Origin: Shouchella patagoniensis
Lineage (GTDB): Bacteria; Bacillota; Bacilli; Bacillales; Bacillaceae_D
NCBI RefSeq assembly: GCF_002019705.1
Contig: NZ_KV917377.1
Location: forward strand, 2,602,565 to 2,666,564
Length of the DNA stretch: 64,000 bases
Direction: 5' to 3'
Under the pieces are notes generated by a model. It was not told the DNA's origin and did no database searches. It worked only from the letters and a program-made list of their open reading frames with translations. Each line of letters begins with the position of its first letter. Within the stretch, counting starts at the first letter, position 1. Below, piece after piece: positions 34,038 to 43,134 of this stretch. Made by a program: the position numbers and the translations under genes.

Positions 34038-34655
34038 ATGGGTCATTCAATCAAAGCCTTTACAGGTGCTTGGATTGAAGCAATTGGAACCATTGTTGCC
34101 GCCGTCGGCGATACTCCTTCAGACACAAGACCTGAGGAAGCAACTGACTTCCTCGGTCTATGGGGCAATGTTTTGCAAGCTACAGGGAACGGTCTAATAG
34201 CAGACACCAATGAACCCGGTTCTCTTGATCAAGCCGGGAACGTTATTCAAGCGGCAGGAAACTCCATTATTGTTGGTGCGCTTATCCTGCCATTCAATGA
34301 AGACTTCGAGCAAACATTAACGATTAAAGGAAACTTATTTCAAGCCGCTGGTGGGGCCGTTTCTTTCTCCGGGGATGTAAAAGCGGATGTGAACATCGCT
34401 AGTATATACGCCTTTTACGGGGACCTTCTTCAAGTCATTGGAAACTCCATGCAAGCCCTCGCTGGCATTCTTGATTTCGAAGTTGATAGGCACGAAGAGC
34501 GCTTGAATACTACGGGAAGCTGGATTCAAGCGATTGGCGCCGTCCTTTCTGCCTTAAGCGCAACAAAATCACTAGAGAATAATGGCGTAAAAGAGGATAC
34601 CGACGAGAAAAACCTAGTCAATTACCGGAGTACATGTAAAGCAATACAGTCATAA
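34038..34655 (+). CDS. Repetitive GN-x-x-QA-x-G protein (DUF6944-like)
   Basis: 205 residues built of about six repeats with the core G-N/S-x-L/I-Q-A-x-G-N, for example LWGNVLQATGNGL, QAGNVIQAAGNSI, IKGNLFQAAGG, YGDLLQVIGNSMQALAG and TGSWIQAIGAVLSAL. Spacing is about 30-35 residues. I believe this is the Bacillus-specific family DUF6944, whose function is unknown. Hydrophobic but with no clear signal peptide. GGGGGTGGG precedes ATG. Its last 38 bases overlap the end of the convergent antiporter gene. Confidence 0.7.
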   Translation: MGHSIKAFTGAWIEAIGTIVAAVGDTPSDTRPEEATDFLGLWGNVLQATGNGLIADTNEPGSLDQAGNVIQAAGNSIIVGALILPFNEDFEQTLTIKGNLFQAAGGAVSFSGDVKADVNIASIYAFYGDLLQVIGNSMQALAGILDFEVDRHEERLNTTGSWIQAIGAVLSALSATKSLENNGVKEDTDEKNLVNYRSTCKAIQS

Positions 34656-35592
34656 TCACATAACAAGTAATAACCGTTAACGACGGTAGCCAACTTACTC
34701 GTTTTATCCCTTTATTTATATAAATTGCAGCGAGCATAACTGTTGTAAGAATTAATAGAGCAAGCAATGTAATCCAATGAACTGAACTTGCATCTCCAAT
34801 TAAAGTAGCGTCCCGATAAAATAAATCAGCCACTCCAAGCAGGATTAAGTTAAACATATTGCTTCCAATAATGACACCAACCGCTCCATTATATTGACCA
34901 CGTTTTAATGCAAGGTATACAACTGACACTTCTGGCAAGGTGGTCGCTCCAGCAATAAGCAAACTACCAATAAAAGATTGACCGAGCCCAGTGATGACCG
35001 CGATTTCGTCACCAAGTACCGTTAAGTATGACCCCGCCGCCATAATGATTAATGCAGCAATAACAAAGCGAATGATTGCACCCTTTAAAGTCAACGTTGT
35101 TTTCTTTTCAGCAGGTGGTTCATCAGGTAATTTATTTGCATGGTTTAAATAAAAAATACCTCCAAAATATAAGGCGATAATTAGCCAAACATCAATCCCA
35201 ATTCCTAAAAAGCCAACAGACGTCCTTATAAGAAAAGCACTTGCTACAACTAGTGTGAGAACAAGACCCAATAACGCAGGAATAGCTGATTGCTTCGACA
35301 CATGTACATACATTTTCTTTTTTCTAAACCACATATCAACAGCAGCTAGTACAAATAAATTAAAGGCATTGCTGCCGAGGACATTTCCCACAGCTAGATC
35401 AGGGCTACGAATCACCCCGGCTGTTACGTTTGTCGTTACTTCTGGCAATGAAGTTGCACCTGCAATTAAGACAGCACCTGCAAAAAAGCCTGTCATTGCC
35501 GTTTTTTGTTGAATCACATTTGCATACTTTGATAACTTCACTGCCGCAAATACGGTCACAGCGACCAAGAAAGCAAAAAGAAGATAAACCAT
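34618..35592 (-). CDS. Sodium/calcium antiporter (CaCA family, YrbG-like)
   Basis: 324 residues with about ten membrane helices. The two alpha repeats carry the ion-binding motif: AGATSLPEVTTNVTAGVI...AVGNVLGSNAFNLF in the first half and AGATTLPEVSVVYLALKRG...GVIIGSNMFNLI in the second. It exchanges Na+ (or H+) for Ca2+ at the cytoplasmic membrane. Monocistronic; tail-to-tail overlap with the repetitive protein gene. Confidence 0.93.
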   Translation of the reverse strand: MVYLLFAFLVAVTVFAAVKLSKYANVIQQKTAMTGFFAGAVLIAGATSLPEVTTNVTAGVIRSPDLAVGNVLGSNAFNLFVLAAVDMWFRKKKMYVHVSKQSAIPALLGLVLTLVVASAFLIRTSVGFLGIGIDVWLIIALYFGGIFYLNHANKLPDEPPAEKKTTLTLKGAIIRFVIAALIIMAAGSYLTVLGDEIAVITGLGQSFIGSLLIAGATTLPEVSVVYLALKRGQYNGAVGVIIGSNMFNLILLGVADLFYRDATLIGDASSVHWITLLALLILTTVMLAAIYINKGIKRVSWLPSLTVITCYVIMTVLLYMYSGN

Positions 35593-35741
35593 TTTGTTTC
35601 ACCTACCCTAGGCTCTTTTTTTGAGCTTTTTTTTACGGTCTTTGGGTGTCGTCCCTGCCCGTCTCACTTCCTTCTTCATAGGATGTGCAAGAAGCGTTTA
35701 TTTCACGCAACTTTTTACACGTCTGATGATGGAGGAGGATC

Positions 35742-36097
35742 ATGAACCTAACGAAACGTATTACTGCTGCACAAGCGTTTAGTTTACGTGCACTTAAACA
35801 AAACCAACAAGAAGATGGCTCGTTTGTTTTCTGCTTTGAATCCGGGCCAATGACAGACGCATACATGTTGCTGTTACTCTTCTCTTTTCATGATAACAAA
35901 ACGATGATCCGCGCCTTACAAAAGCGACTTATTACGAGCCAATCGATCTATGGATATTGGAAGCAATTCCCTGATGATAAAGGACATCTCTCTTTAACAA
36001 TTGAAGCATACGTGGTGTTGACCCTAAAAACCGTAGTCATCGGCATCAGATGTGGCGACTTGTTCAATCCCACGGGAACCGTAAAAGCTGGTTGTAA
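35742..36097 (+). pseudogene. sqhC: Squalene-hopene/sporulenol cyclase N-terminal fragment
   Basis: Residues 1-97 match the N-terminus of bacterial squalene-hopene or sporulenol cyclases: LKQNQQEDGSFVFCFESGPMTDAYMLLLL, RLITSQSIYGYWKQF and LSLTIEAYVVL. A complete enzyme has about 630 residues. After position 36033 similarity stops; the next frame reads RHQMWRLVQSHGNRKSWL and stops, possibly the original C-terminus joined by a large internal deletion. GGAGGAG precedes ATG. The product cannot be an active cyclase. Confidence 0.8.
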
Positions 36098-36098
36098 G

Positions 36099-36138
36099 AG
36101 GAAAAGCGCCGTCATTCATTGCATGACGGCGCTTTTTC
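36099..36138. terminator. Bidirectional terminator at the end of modB
   Basis: AAAAGCGCCGTCAT/ATGACGGCGCTTTTT perfect stem, A and T runs on the two sides. Confidence 0.88.
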
Positions 36139-36141
36139 TTA

Positions 36142-36810
36142 CTACTTATTCCCGATTGTTTTGATCCGCTGCACAAAGGCTAGTAGTACAAAAGCAAACA
36201 CAACAATTGATAGCACCCAATAATAAGCAAGTGCCATATTACCAGATTCCACCGCAATAAAAATGCTCGTTGGGATTGTTTGAGTGACGCCAAAAATACT
36301 TCCTGCAAACATTAACGTTGCCCCGAACTCACCAAGGGCTCTAGCAAAGCCCAGCATATAGCCAGAAACAAGTGCCCTCCAAGTAAGTGGCAATGTCACA
36401 TAATAAAAGACTTTCCACTCACTTGCACCCATTTGTCTCGCTGCTGCTTCTAAGTCATCGTCAACGGCCTCAAAACCATTTATTAACATTTGATAAATAA
36501 GAGGAAAGGCAACAACCGTTGCCGCAATAACAGCGGCCAGATAAGAAAAAACAATTGGCTGATTAAACAGATGCTCAAACCATTCTCCAATAAAGCTTCT
36601 ACGACCAAATAGCGTCAGTAACCCAAAGCCGATAACAGTTGGCGGCAAAACAAGGGGGAGCATTAAAGCCGTTTCCACAAAGACCTTCCCTTTAAAGCGA
36701 CGCTTTTTTAGCATCCATGCAGCGAAAACAGCAAGCATAAATGAAAGGACGCTCGCTACTGCAACAACTCGAAGGGAAACAACAATCGGCGTCCAAAACT
36801 CTACGCCCAT
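36142..36810 (-). CDS. modB: Molybdate ABC transporter permease
   Basis: 222 residues, about five membrane helices. Contains LVLPPTVIGFGLL and the ABC permease EAA loop: EAAARQMGASEWKVFYYVTLPLTWRALVSG, followed by ARALGEFGATLMFAG, specific for molybdate/sulfate permeases. It follows modA with three bases between. The ATPase gene modC is not present, as also in the B. subtilis yvgKLM cluster, so a shared ATPase must serve it. Confidence 0.93.
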   Translation of the reverse strand: MGVEFWTPIVVSLRVVAVASVLSFMLAVFAAWMLKKRRFKGKVFVETALMLPLVLPPTVIGFGLLTLFGRRSFIGEWFEHLFNQPIVFSYLAAVIAATVVAFPLIYQMLINGFEAVDDDLEAAARQMGASEWKVFYYVTLPLTWRALVSGYMLGFARALGEFGATLMFAGSIFGVTQTIPTSIFIAVESGNMALAYYWVLSIVVFAFVLLAFVQRIKTIGNK

Positions 36811-36813
36811 CCG

Positions 36814-37575
36814 TTAATTCCTGTTAAAGCCGTAGGACTCAAAAATTTCAAGTGGCTCTTCCGTTTGTAACCACTCATAAAAATCAGCCGTCTCCTCTTT
36901 ATCAGCAGCCTCTTCCAACAAACCAATCGGGTAAACGATCGGATCATGAGTATCTTCTGGAGCATGATCAACAATCATAATCTCGTCGCCAGATGTGCGC
37001 GCATCCGTTTCATACACAATGCCCGCATCCGTATTTCCTGTTTCTACATATGTAAGCACTTGCCGCACATCCGACCCGTACCGCGTATTTGCTTCAATTT
37101 CTTCCCACATATCAAGAGATTCCAAAGCTTGGAGCGCATACTTGCCCGCAGGTACACTCTCTGGATTTCCCATTGCAATACCTTGAATGTCTCCGCTAAG
37201 TAAGTCAGTCCACTCATTTAAGTCTTTAGCTGCCTCTGGTGTTGCAATAAAGACAAGCTGATTAAGCAATACATTTGCTGACTCCCGCACCTCGTTATCT
37301 TCCTCTAAACGTTCCATATCCGATAATGAAGCGGACAGGAATAAATCTGCAGGAGCACCTCGCGAAATTTGCTCTCTTAGTTGTCCAGAAGAACCGTAAT
37401 TAATGACCAACTCAACATCTTCTTCATCTTCATAAAGCACTTTTATTTCATCTAAAGCGTCCGTTAAACTCGCTGCTGCCATCACCATAACTTCTGTTGG
37501 TTCCTCGTCTCCAGACGTACTACAAGCAGTCAAAAACAGACAAGCGACAATCGAACTAAAAGCTTTTTTTTTCAT
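36814..37575 (-). CDS. modA: Molybdate-binding lipoprotein
   Basis: 253 residues from ATG 37575 (GGGAGTG upstream). Signal peptide with lipobox LTAC, so it is a surface lipoprotein. Domain features of ModA: VMVMAAASLTDALDEI, NYGSSGQLREQI, PADLFLSAS, GNPESVPAGKYALQAL and GIVYETDA. Binds molybdate or tungstate for the ModB permease. Divergent from the yvgK-like gene. Confidence 0.93.
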   Translation of the reverse strand: MKKKAFSSIVACLFLTACSTSGDEEPTEVMVMAAASLTDALDEIKVLYEDEEDVELVINYGSSGQLREQISRGAPADLFLSASLSDMERLEEDNEVRESANVLLNQLVFIATPEAAKDLNEWTDLLSGDIQGIAMGNPESVPAGKYALQALESLDMWEEIEANTRYGSDVRQVLTYVETGNTDAGIVYETDARTSGDEIMIVDHAPEDTHDPIVYPIGLLEEAADKEETADFYEWLQTEEPLEIFESYGFNRN

Positions 37576-37623
37576 AGTAGCCACTCCCGATTTCTATCTC
37601 ATTCCAACTATAAATTATGTTTT

Positions 37624-37650
37624 GTTATAAGTAAATCTATTTAGTTATAA
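37624..37650. promoter_or_regulatory. Direct repeats GTTATAA, 20 bp apart, between modA and the yvgK-like gene
   Basis: GTTATAA at 37624-37630 and 37644-37650, same face of the helix, in the short divergent intergenic region. The YvgK-like protein is the obvious candidate to bind them. Confidence 0.4.
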
Positions 37651-37723
37651 CTAGTTTTCATTTTCCGACCAAAAGCGTTGGATCTGTTAGAATGGATGTA
37701 GAAGAGAAAGTGAGGGATCAGAC

Positions 37724-38635
37724 ATGCTTAAGGGATCTTATACAACAGAAGAAATTGCACAAATGCTCAAAGTATCGAAACTAACTGTTTACGATTTAAT
37801 AAAAAAAGGCAAACTTCCAGCCTACCGTGTCGGAAAACAAATGCGTATTGACGCGTCTGATTTAGAAGCCTATAAACATAAAAATAAAACGGCTAGCACA
37901 GTCCCTGTGTTTACTAAACCGTCCCCCTCTCCACAGCGCTCTGTTGTCATAAGCGGACAGGATATCTCTTTAGACATACTTGGAAGACATTTAGATCAAA
38001 AGCAAAACTGGCGTTCACTGCGTTCCTATCATGGTAGTTTAAATAGTTTAATTTCAATGTACCAAAACGAAGGAGACATCGTGAGCGTCCACCTTTATGA
38101 CGGTGAAACAGGCGAGTACAACTTGCCTTATATTAATCGAATCTTAACAGGTAGATCCTATCTCGTAATCAACTTACTTAGTAGACAAGCTGGATTTTAT
38201 GTCCAAGAAAACAACCCTAAGAAACTTTATGACTGGAGCGATCTGGGCAAAGAAGGTTTAACGATCGTAAACCGCGAAATCGGCTCTGGTGCACGAGTTC
38301 TATTAGATGAAAAACTGAAGTCCCATCACATTCATTATCAAAAGCTCCAAGGCTATGAACATGAAGAAACAAGTCATCTAAGTGTAGCGAGCGCAGTCAA
38401 ACAAAAGCGTGCCGATGTAGGTATTGGCATTGAAAAAGCGGCAAAAACGGTAGGAACTGAATTTGTCCCATTAATCGAGGAACGATACGATCTTGTTTTA
38501 CTCAAGAAAGAAGAAAACATCGAACTGATTAAGCAAACCCTTTCCGTCTTAAAATCTACTTCTTTTCAGGAAGAAATTGCAGCATTAGGTGGCTATAACG
38601 TTGCACAAACGGGGGAAGTACTGTTTGAACGATGA
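37724..38635 (+). CDS. yvgK: YvgK-like regulator: excisionase-type HTH plus substrate-binding domain
   Basis: 303 residues. Residues 1-50 are a MerR/excisionase helix-turn-helix (YTTEEIAQMLKVSKLTVYDLIKKGKLPAYRVGKQMRI). The rest is a PBP-like fold of the COG1910 type: VVISGQDISLDILGRHL, GLTIVNREIGSGARVLLDEKL, ASAVKQKRADVGIGIEKAA and FVPLIEERYDLVLLKKE. It probably senses molybdate and controls the divergent modAB; a ModE role by non-orthologous replacement (inference). Confidence 0.85.
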   Translation: MLKGSYTTEEIAQMLKVSKLTVYDLIKKGKLPAYRVGKQMRIDASDLEAYKHKNKTASTVPVFTKPSPSPQRSVVISGQDISLDILGRHLDQKQNWRSLRSYHGSLNSLISMYQNEGDIVSVHLYDGETGEYNLPYINRILTGRSYLVINLLSRQAGFYVQENNPKKLYDWSDLGKEGLTIVNREIGSGARVLLDEKLKSHHIHYQKLQGYEHEETSHLSVASAVKQKRADVGIGIEKAAKTVGTEFVPLIEERYDLVLLKKEENIELIKQTLSVLKSTSFQEEIAALGGYNVAQTGEVLFER

Positions 38636-38725
38636 ATAACGTTCATTAGAAAATAGACTAACTACAGACTTGCTCAAGTAACGGCAGAGGAGGCGCTTCA
38701 TATCGAGCTCCTCCTCGAATCAGAA

Positions 38726-39361
38726 CTACAAAGCAATCTCAATTACCCTTTTTATCAACTGGTAACCAATAAAAAGCGCAACGCCCCAAATCATAATGGC
38801 TGAACCGCAGTTAATCATCTTCATCAGATGCCCTTTTCCATCTACTGAAAGGACCCAACCACCGATCCATGCCAATCCTATAAATGAAATCCATGAAACG
38901 CCAATACAAGCTACCGCAAAGGCTGCCTTCTCATAAAAGAAATGATAGTGAAGTGAATTAGTACCAATCACACCGACGGTATCAATAACCGCATGAGGAT
39001 TAATGAGTGAAACGGATATGGCAAACACTATTTGCTTTCGAGCAGATAGTGGGGATGCTCCTCCACTTCGAACACTGAAACTGCTCTTCCAAATCGAATA
39101 ACCAATATAAAGTAAAAAACAAAAGCCAATTGCATACATGCCAAGCTCTAGCGCTGGAATAGCGAGCACAAGTACTGAAACACTAAACACAGCTAGGAGT
39201 ATCAATAGCGTATCGGAAATGGCAGCCGCAAAAACGGCCGGCAGCGCTCCCCTCATTCCCCGGTGTGCAGCGCCTTGATTTAAAATAAAAATGTTTTGTG
39301 GACCAATCGGTATAATTAAACCTAATGATAAAATAAGTCCATGAACCATTGCCGCAACCAT
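38726..39361 (-). CDS. LysE-family amino-acid exporter
   Basis: 211 residues from ATG 39361 (AAAGGA seven bases upstream). LysE/ArgO fold with six helices; the diagnostic IIPIGPQNIFILNQG is present in helix 1, then AISDTLLILLAVFSV and FAISVSLINPHAVIDTVGVIG. Exports lysine, arginine or related amino acids. It is divergent from a MocR-type regulator, which probably senses an amino acid and controls it. Confidence 0.9.
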   Translation of the reverse strand: MVAAMVHGLILSLGLIIPIGPQNIFILNQGAAHRGMRGALPAVFAAAISDTLLILLAVFSVSVLVLAIPALELGMYAIGFCFLLYIGYSIWKSSFSVRSGGASPLSARKQIVFAISVSLINPHAVIDTVGVIGTNSLHYHFFYEKAAFAVACIGVSWISFIGLAWIGGWVLSVDGKGHLMKMINCGSAIMIWGVALFIGYQLIKRVIEIAL

Positions 39362-39485
39362 CCAATTTTCCTTTCCAGTTAACAATTTTTGTTGATATGA
39401 TTAGCATAATGGCGTTTCACTAATTATAAAACAACCACTGAGGCACTAATTCAACCAACCACTTTCTCATTTGAAAGGAGAAGCT

Positions 39486-40904
39486 ATGGACTGGAAACCA
39501 CAGCGATCAGATTCAAAAACATTGTTTACTCAAATTCATGACTGGATGCTTTCCCATATCGAGCGTGGCGATTGGCCGATTTCTATGAGGCTTCCTTCAC
39601 AACGGAAGCTTGCCCATGATTTAGGGGTTAATCGCAGTACAATCGTTCAAGTGTTTGAAGAATTAAAAGCAGAAGGGATACTAGAAACGATACATGGTAG
39701 CGGCACATATGTTTCAAGCAATGGATGGGAACTGCTATTAGCCCGTAAACAACCAAATTGGAATGCACATATGCAGAATAGCCTGTATACACCGAATGTC
39801 GAGACGATCCAATTAATCAATGAATTTGAACAAAAAAGCGAAGTCCTCAGACTAGGGACTGGCGAGCTTTCACCTGAGTTGTTACCACTAACAAAACTTC
39901 GTCAATCTTTAACCGAAATGGTCTTAACCGAGGAAAACATTCGTTACTCGTCACCAAAAGGGAATATCCAACTAAGGCACGCTGTCGCATCTCATTTGAA
40001 AAAAAAGGGGATCAGCGCTTTTCCAGAGAATATTTTGATCGTTTCAGGTGCTTTACAAGCGCTTCAACTCATTAGCTACGGCATACTTGCACAGCATTCA
40101 ACTGTATATTATTCAGCCCCTTCTTACGTTGAATCAATCCAGTCTTTCCAGGCAGCCGGAATGAAGCTCATTCCAATCGAAGCAGAAGACAGAAACATTG
40201 CCAAGAAAAATGCATTCTTCTATACCATTCCGACATTAAACAACCCCTCTGGTACGATCATGTCAGAAAAAGAACGCAGCGCTTTGATGCAACGATGCAG
40301 GCAAGATCAGATCCCGATCGTAGAGGATGATGTTTATGGCGACCTTACATTCACCGATCCCCCACCGCCATTAAAGGCGATGGATACAAGTGGTCAAATT
40401 GTCTATGTGGGCGGAATGTCAAAAACAATTAGCCCTGGTTTACGGATTGGTTGGATCACTGCACCAGAACCAATTATTAATAGCCTTGCCGATTTAAAGA
40501 TGCAACTGGACTATGGTTCGAGCGGCTTTTCACAGGAAATTGTCACTTACTGGCTTCAATCAGGACTTTATGAAACCCATCTCACTTCATTACGTACTAC
40601 GTTACAAAAGCGGGCCCAATATACCGAAACGATGCTAAATGAAACATTTGCAGACATTGCGACATGGGAGTCACCAAAAGGGGGCTTTTACATTTGGCTG
40701 CGATTTAATCAACCAATTATTAAGAAAGATGTATTTAAAGAGCTATTGCAACACAATGTTTTAATTAATCCCGGCTATTTGTATGACCAAAAGGACAATC
40801 ACCACATACGCTTGTCTTATGCATATGAAAGCCTAGAGCGGCTTGTAATAGGGTTAGCTCGTTTAAATAAAGTCGTCAGAAAGCGGTTATTGATCAATCA
40901 TTAA
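39486..40904 (+). CDS. MocR/PdxR-type regulator (GntR HTH plus aminotransferase domain)
   Basis: 472 residues from ATG 39486 (AAAGGAG upstream). Residues 10-75: GntR winged helix (LFTQIHDWMLSHIERGDWPISMRLPSQRKLA, GVNRSTIVQVFEEL). Residues 110-465: class I aminotransferase fold with YVESIQSFQAAGM, NNPSGTIMSEKER, VEDDVYGDLTF and the PLP lysine in YVGGMSKTISPGLRIGW. Likely controls the divergent lysE-type exporter in response to an amino acid or PLP. Confidence 0.92.
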   Translation: MDWKPQRSDSKTLFTQIHDWMLSHIERGDWPISMRLPSQRKLAHDLGVNRSTIVQVFEELKAEGILETIHGSGTYVSSNGWELLLARKQPNWNAHMQNSLYTPNVETIQLINEFEQKSEVLRLGTGELSPELLPLTKLRQSLTEMVLTEENIRYSSPKGNIQLRHAVASHLKKKGISAFPENILIVSGALQALQLISYGILAQHSTVYYSAPSYVESIQSFQAAGMKLIPIEAEDRNIAKKNAFFYTIPTLNNPSGTIMSEKERSALMQRCRQDQIPIVEDDVYGDLTFTDPPPPLKAMDTSGQIVYVGGMSKTISPGLRIGWITAPEPIINSLADLKMQLDYGSSGFSQEIVTYWLQSGLYETHLTSLRTTLQKRAQYTETMLNETFADIATWESPKGGFYIWLRFNQPIIKKDVFKELLQHNVLINPGYLYDQKDNHHIRLSYAYESLERLVIGLARLNKVVRKRLLINH

Positions 40905-41040
40905 CTGAAGAAGGCAGCCATCATGCACCTTCCAATAAACCTATTAAATAAGCAGAAAATCTTATCATTCGTTTGAATTTATAGGTAGGATCAGCTAGAC
41001 TTTTAGAGGCTTTAAACTAGTAAAAAAAGTGAGTTTATTA

Positions 41041-41817
41041 TGGTTGGTGAAGCACAGAAACAAGCATCTCTTTATTTAAAACGAAATTGGTGGAAATCAA
41101 TTGGATTTATGGTTATTTCATACCTAATTATTATCTTTTTTGGGAATCACTTTGTGGACTTCGTTTTAGCGAAGACGGATTCTCTATCAGTCCAATTTCT
41201 ATCTCAACGTCGATGAATCTCTTATCCATAGTAGGGAAAATCGGAGCTCTAATTACAAGTATTGTCCATTTTGCAATTCTCGATTATTGTTTCGGGTTAA
41301 AAGAACGAGAAAATCGATTTTTTCAGCTTTTCTTTATAGTTTTAAGAATCCACGGTTGCTTTATAAAGGCATCTTTATAAATATTATCAACATGACATTA
41401 TTATTCTCCGCCTTGATGCCTATTGGATTTGCAATTTTAGGCTTATTCACGGGTGCGATTTCAATTGGATACTTCTTCTTAATCGCAGTATCAGTTGGGC
41501 TGCTTTACCTTTATTTAGGCTTCTCTCATGTTTTATATATTCTCTACGAAGATCCCCAAAATGGATTTTTCTCTGCGGTTTCTTACAGTTTTCAGTTAGC
41601 AAAAGGCAACCGACTGCCGTTAATGGGATTGTTTTTTCTTTTTAGTCTTATTCTCGCTCTAGGTTTAGCCGTTTTTATCGTTGGCGTCTTTTTCAGTCTT
41701 GTCTATTATCACATGACACGGGTTGAATTTTATAAATTGCTTCAATCACGTTCGCCTCTTCAAACAGCAACACAAAGAAACTTTAAAAAAGCGATGAAGG
41801 AGCAGAGGAGTCAATAA
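41041..41817 (+). pseudogene. DUF975 family membrane protein, two frameshifts
   Basis: The start (ATG 41041, LKRNWWKSIGFMVISYLIII) and the end (after about 41330, FSAFLYSFKNPRLLYKGIFI and on to 41817) are in one frame, while the middle (SMNLLSIVGKIGALITSIVH... FGLKERENRFF, about 41200-41330) is in the next frame. The second shift lies at a six-T run near 41322. Joined, they give about 257 residues with five or six membrane helices, normal for DUF975. The two shifts cancel, so much sequence is kept, but the frame carries a TGA at 41215-41217. Confidence 0.8.
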
Positions 41818-41875
41818 ACCTTGTTCATTGCTTTTCATTACGTATAACGCCAATTAGTCCTTTCCGCATTTCCCT

Positions 41876-41925
41876 AAAAAGACTCCCTTGTATACGTAGA
41901 CGCATATCTACCTTTACAAGGGAGT
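41876..41925 (-). terminator. Terminator of the ThuA/Gfo operon
   Basis: ACTCCCTTGTA/TACAAGGGAGT stem with an inner GTAGA/TCTAC stem, five Ts on the minus strand. Confidence 0.85.
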
Positions 41926-41932
41926 TCTCTTA

Positions 41933-43117
41933 TTAAGCTTTCTTTACTGTATCGCGGAATTCTGCGACAGATAAACGCCTGCCACTTCTAGCTGATTCTT
42001 CGATTGCCGCAAGAACCACTTGATTCTTGAGACCGTCAGAGAAATTAGGTGTTGGCTGCTTGCCATGGACGACACCTTGCAGAAATTCATGCAGCAAGTG
42101 GATAAATGTATGTTCATAACCAATCATATGACCGGCAGCCCAGTAAGAATCCATGTATGGGTGTGATTCTTCTGTTACATCAATCGTTCGAAAGCCTTGC
42201 ATGCCGACTTCATCATCAGCTACGTACAACTCCAACTTATTCATATCTTCCATATTCCAGCGAAGGGACCCTTTCTCGCCGTTAATCTCGAATTGGTTGC
42301 GATTGCGGTTTCCACCAGCAAATCGAGTTGCTTCGAACGTGCCCATTGATCCACTTTCAAACTTAGCAATGATGGCAACTGCATCATCAACGGTCACTTG
42401 TCCCTTTTCTCCGCCTTCGACTTTGGCACTAAGGCCTCCAGTCATTGCACCAGTTGGACGTTCTTTAATAAAGGTTTCTGTTGTTGCCGATACTTCAGCA
42501 ATTTCGCCAACAAGAAAGCGCGCTACATCTAGACTATGAGCAGCCAAATCTCCAAGCGCTCCCGAACCGCACACATCTTTATTTAAACGCCAAATGAGCG
42601 GAAAGTCAGGACTCATAATAAAGTCTTGTAAATAATTTGCCCGGAAATGATAGATCTTTCCAATACGACCATCATCAATCAATTTTTTTGCATATTGAAT
42701 CGCAGGAACAAAACGATAATTATGGCAAACCATATGGATGACGCCATTTCGCGAAACGGCTTCATGCATGCGCTCCCCTTCTTCAACTGTCATTGCCAGT
42801 GGCTTCTCGGTGATCACATGCTTCCCGGCATTTGCTGCTGCAATGGCAATCTCAGCATGAGTATTGTTTGGTGTTACAATATCGATGACATCAATATCAT
42901 CTCGCTCAATCAAAACACGCCAATCTGTTTCATAGGAGGCAAACCCCATTTGATCGGCCGCTTGGCTTACCGCATCCTCGTTTCTCCCACAAATGGCTTG
43001 TAAGATTGGATTAGCATCCGTCTCGAAGAAGAACGGAATATCCCGGTAAGCATGGCTATGCGCTTTCCCCATAAATTGATAACCGACAAGTCCAATACGC
43101 ACACCTTTTTTTCCCAT
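41933..43117 (-). CDS. Gfo/Idh/MocA family oxidoreductase
   Basis: 394 residues from ATG 43117 (GGAGGGA six bases upstream); the frame is open to 43183. Rossmann domain GLVGYQFMGKAHSHAYRDIP, IVTPNNTHAEIA and the catalytic EKPLA motif, then the C-terminal beta-sheet domain (GALGDLAAHSLDVARFLVGEI with the conserved His). The length and the ThuA neighbour suggest oxidation of a sugar or inositol-like compound. Third gene of the operon. Confidence 0.88.
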   Translation of the reverse strand: MGKKGVRIGLVGYQFMGKAHSHAYRDIPFFFETDANPILQAICGRNEDAVSQAADQMGFASYETDWRVLIERDDIDVIDIVTPNNTHAEIAIAAANAGKHVITEKPLAMTVEEGERMHEAVSRNGVIHMVCHNYRFVPAIQYAKKLIDDGRIGKIYHFRANYLQDFIMSPDFPLIWRLNKDVCGSGALGDLAAHSLDVARFLVGEIAEVSATTETFIKERPTGAMTGGLSAKVEGGEKGQVTVDDAVAIIAKFESGSMGTFEATRFAGGNRNRNQFEINGEKGSLRWNMEDMNKLELYVADDEVGMQGFRTIDVTEESHPYMDSYWAAGHMIGYEHTFIHLLHEFLQGVVHGKQPTPNFSDGLKNQVVLAAIEESARSGRRLSVAEFRDTVKKA

Positions 43118-43134
43118 ATTTATCCCTCCATTCA

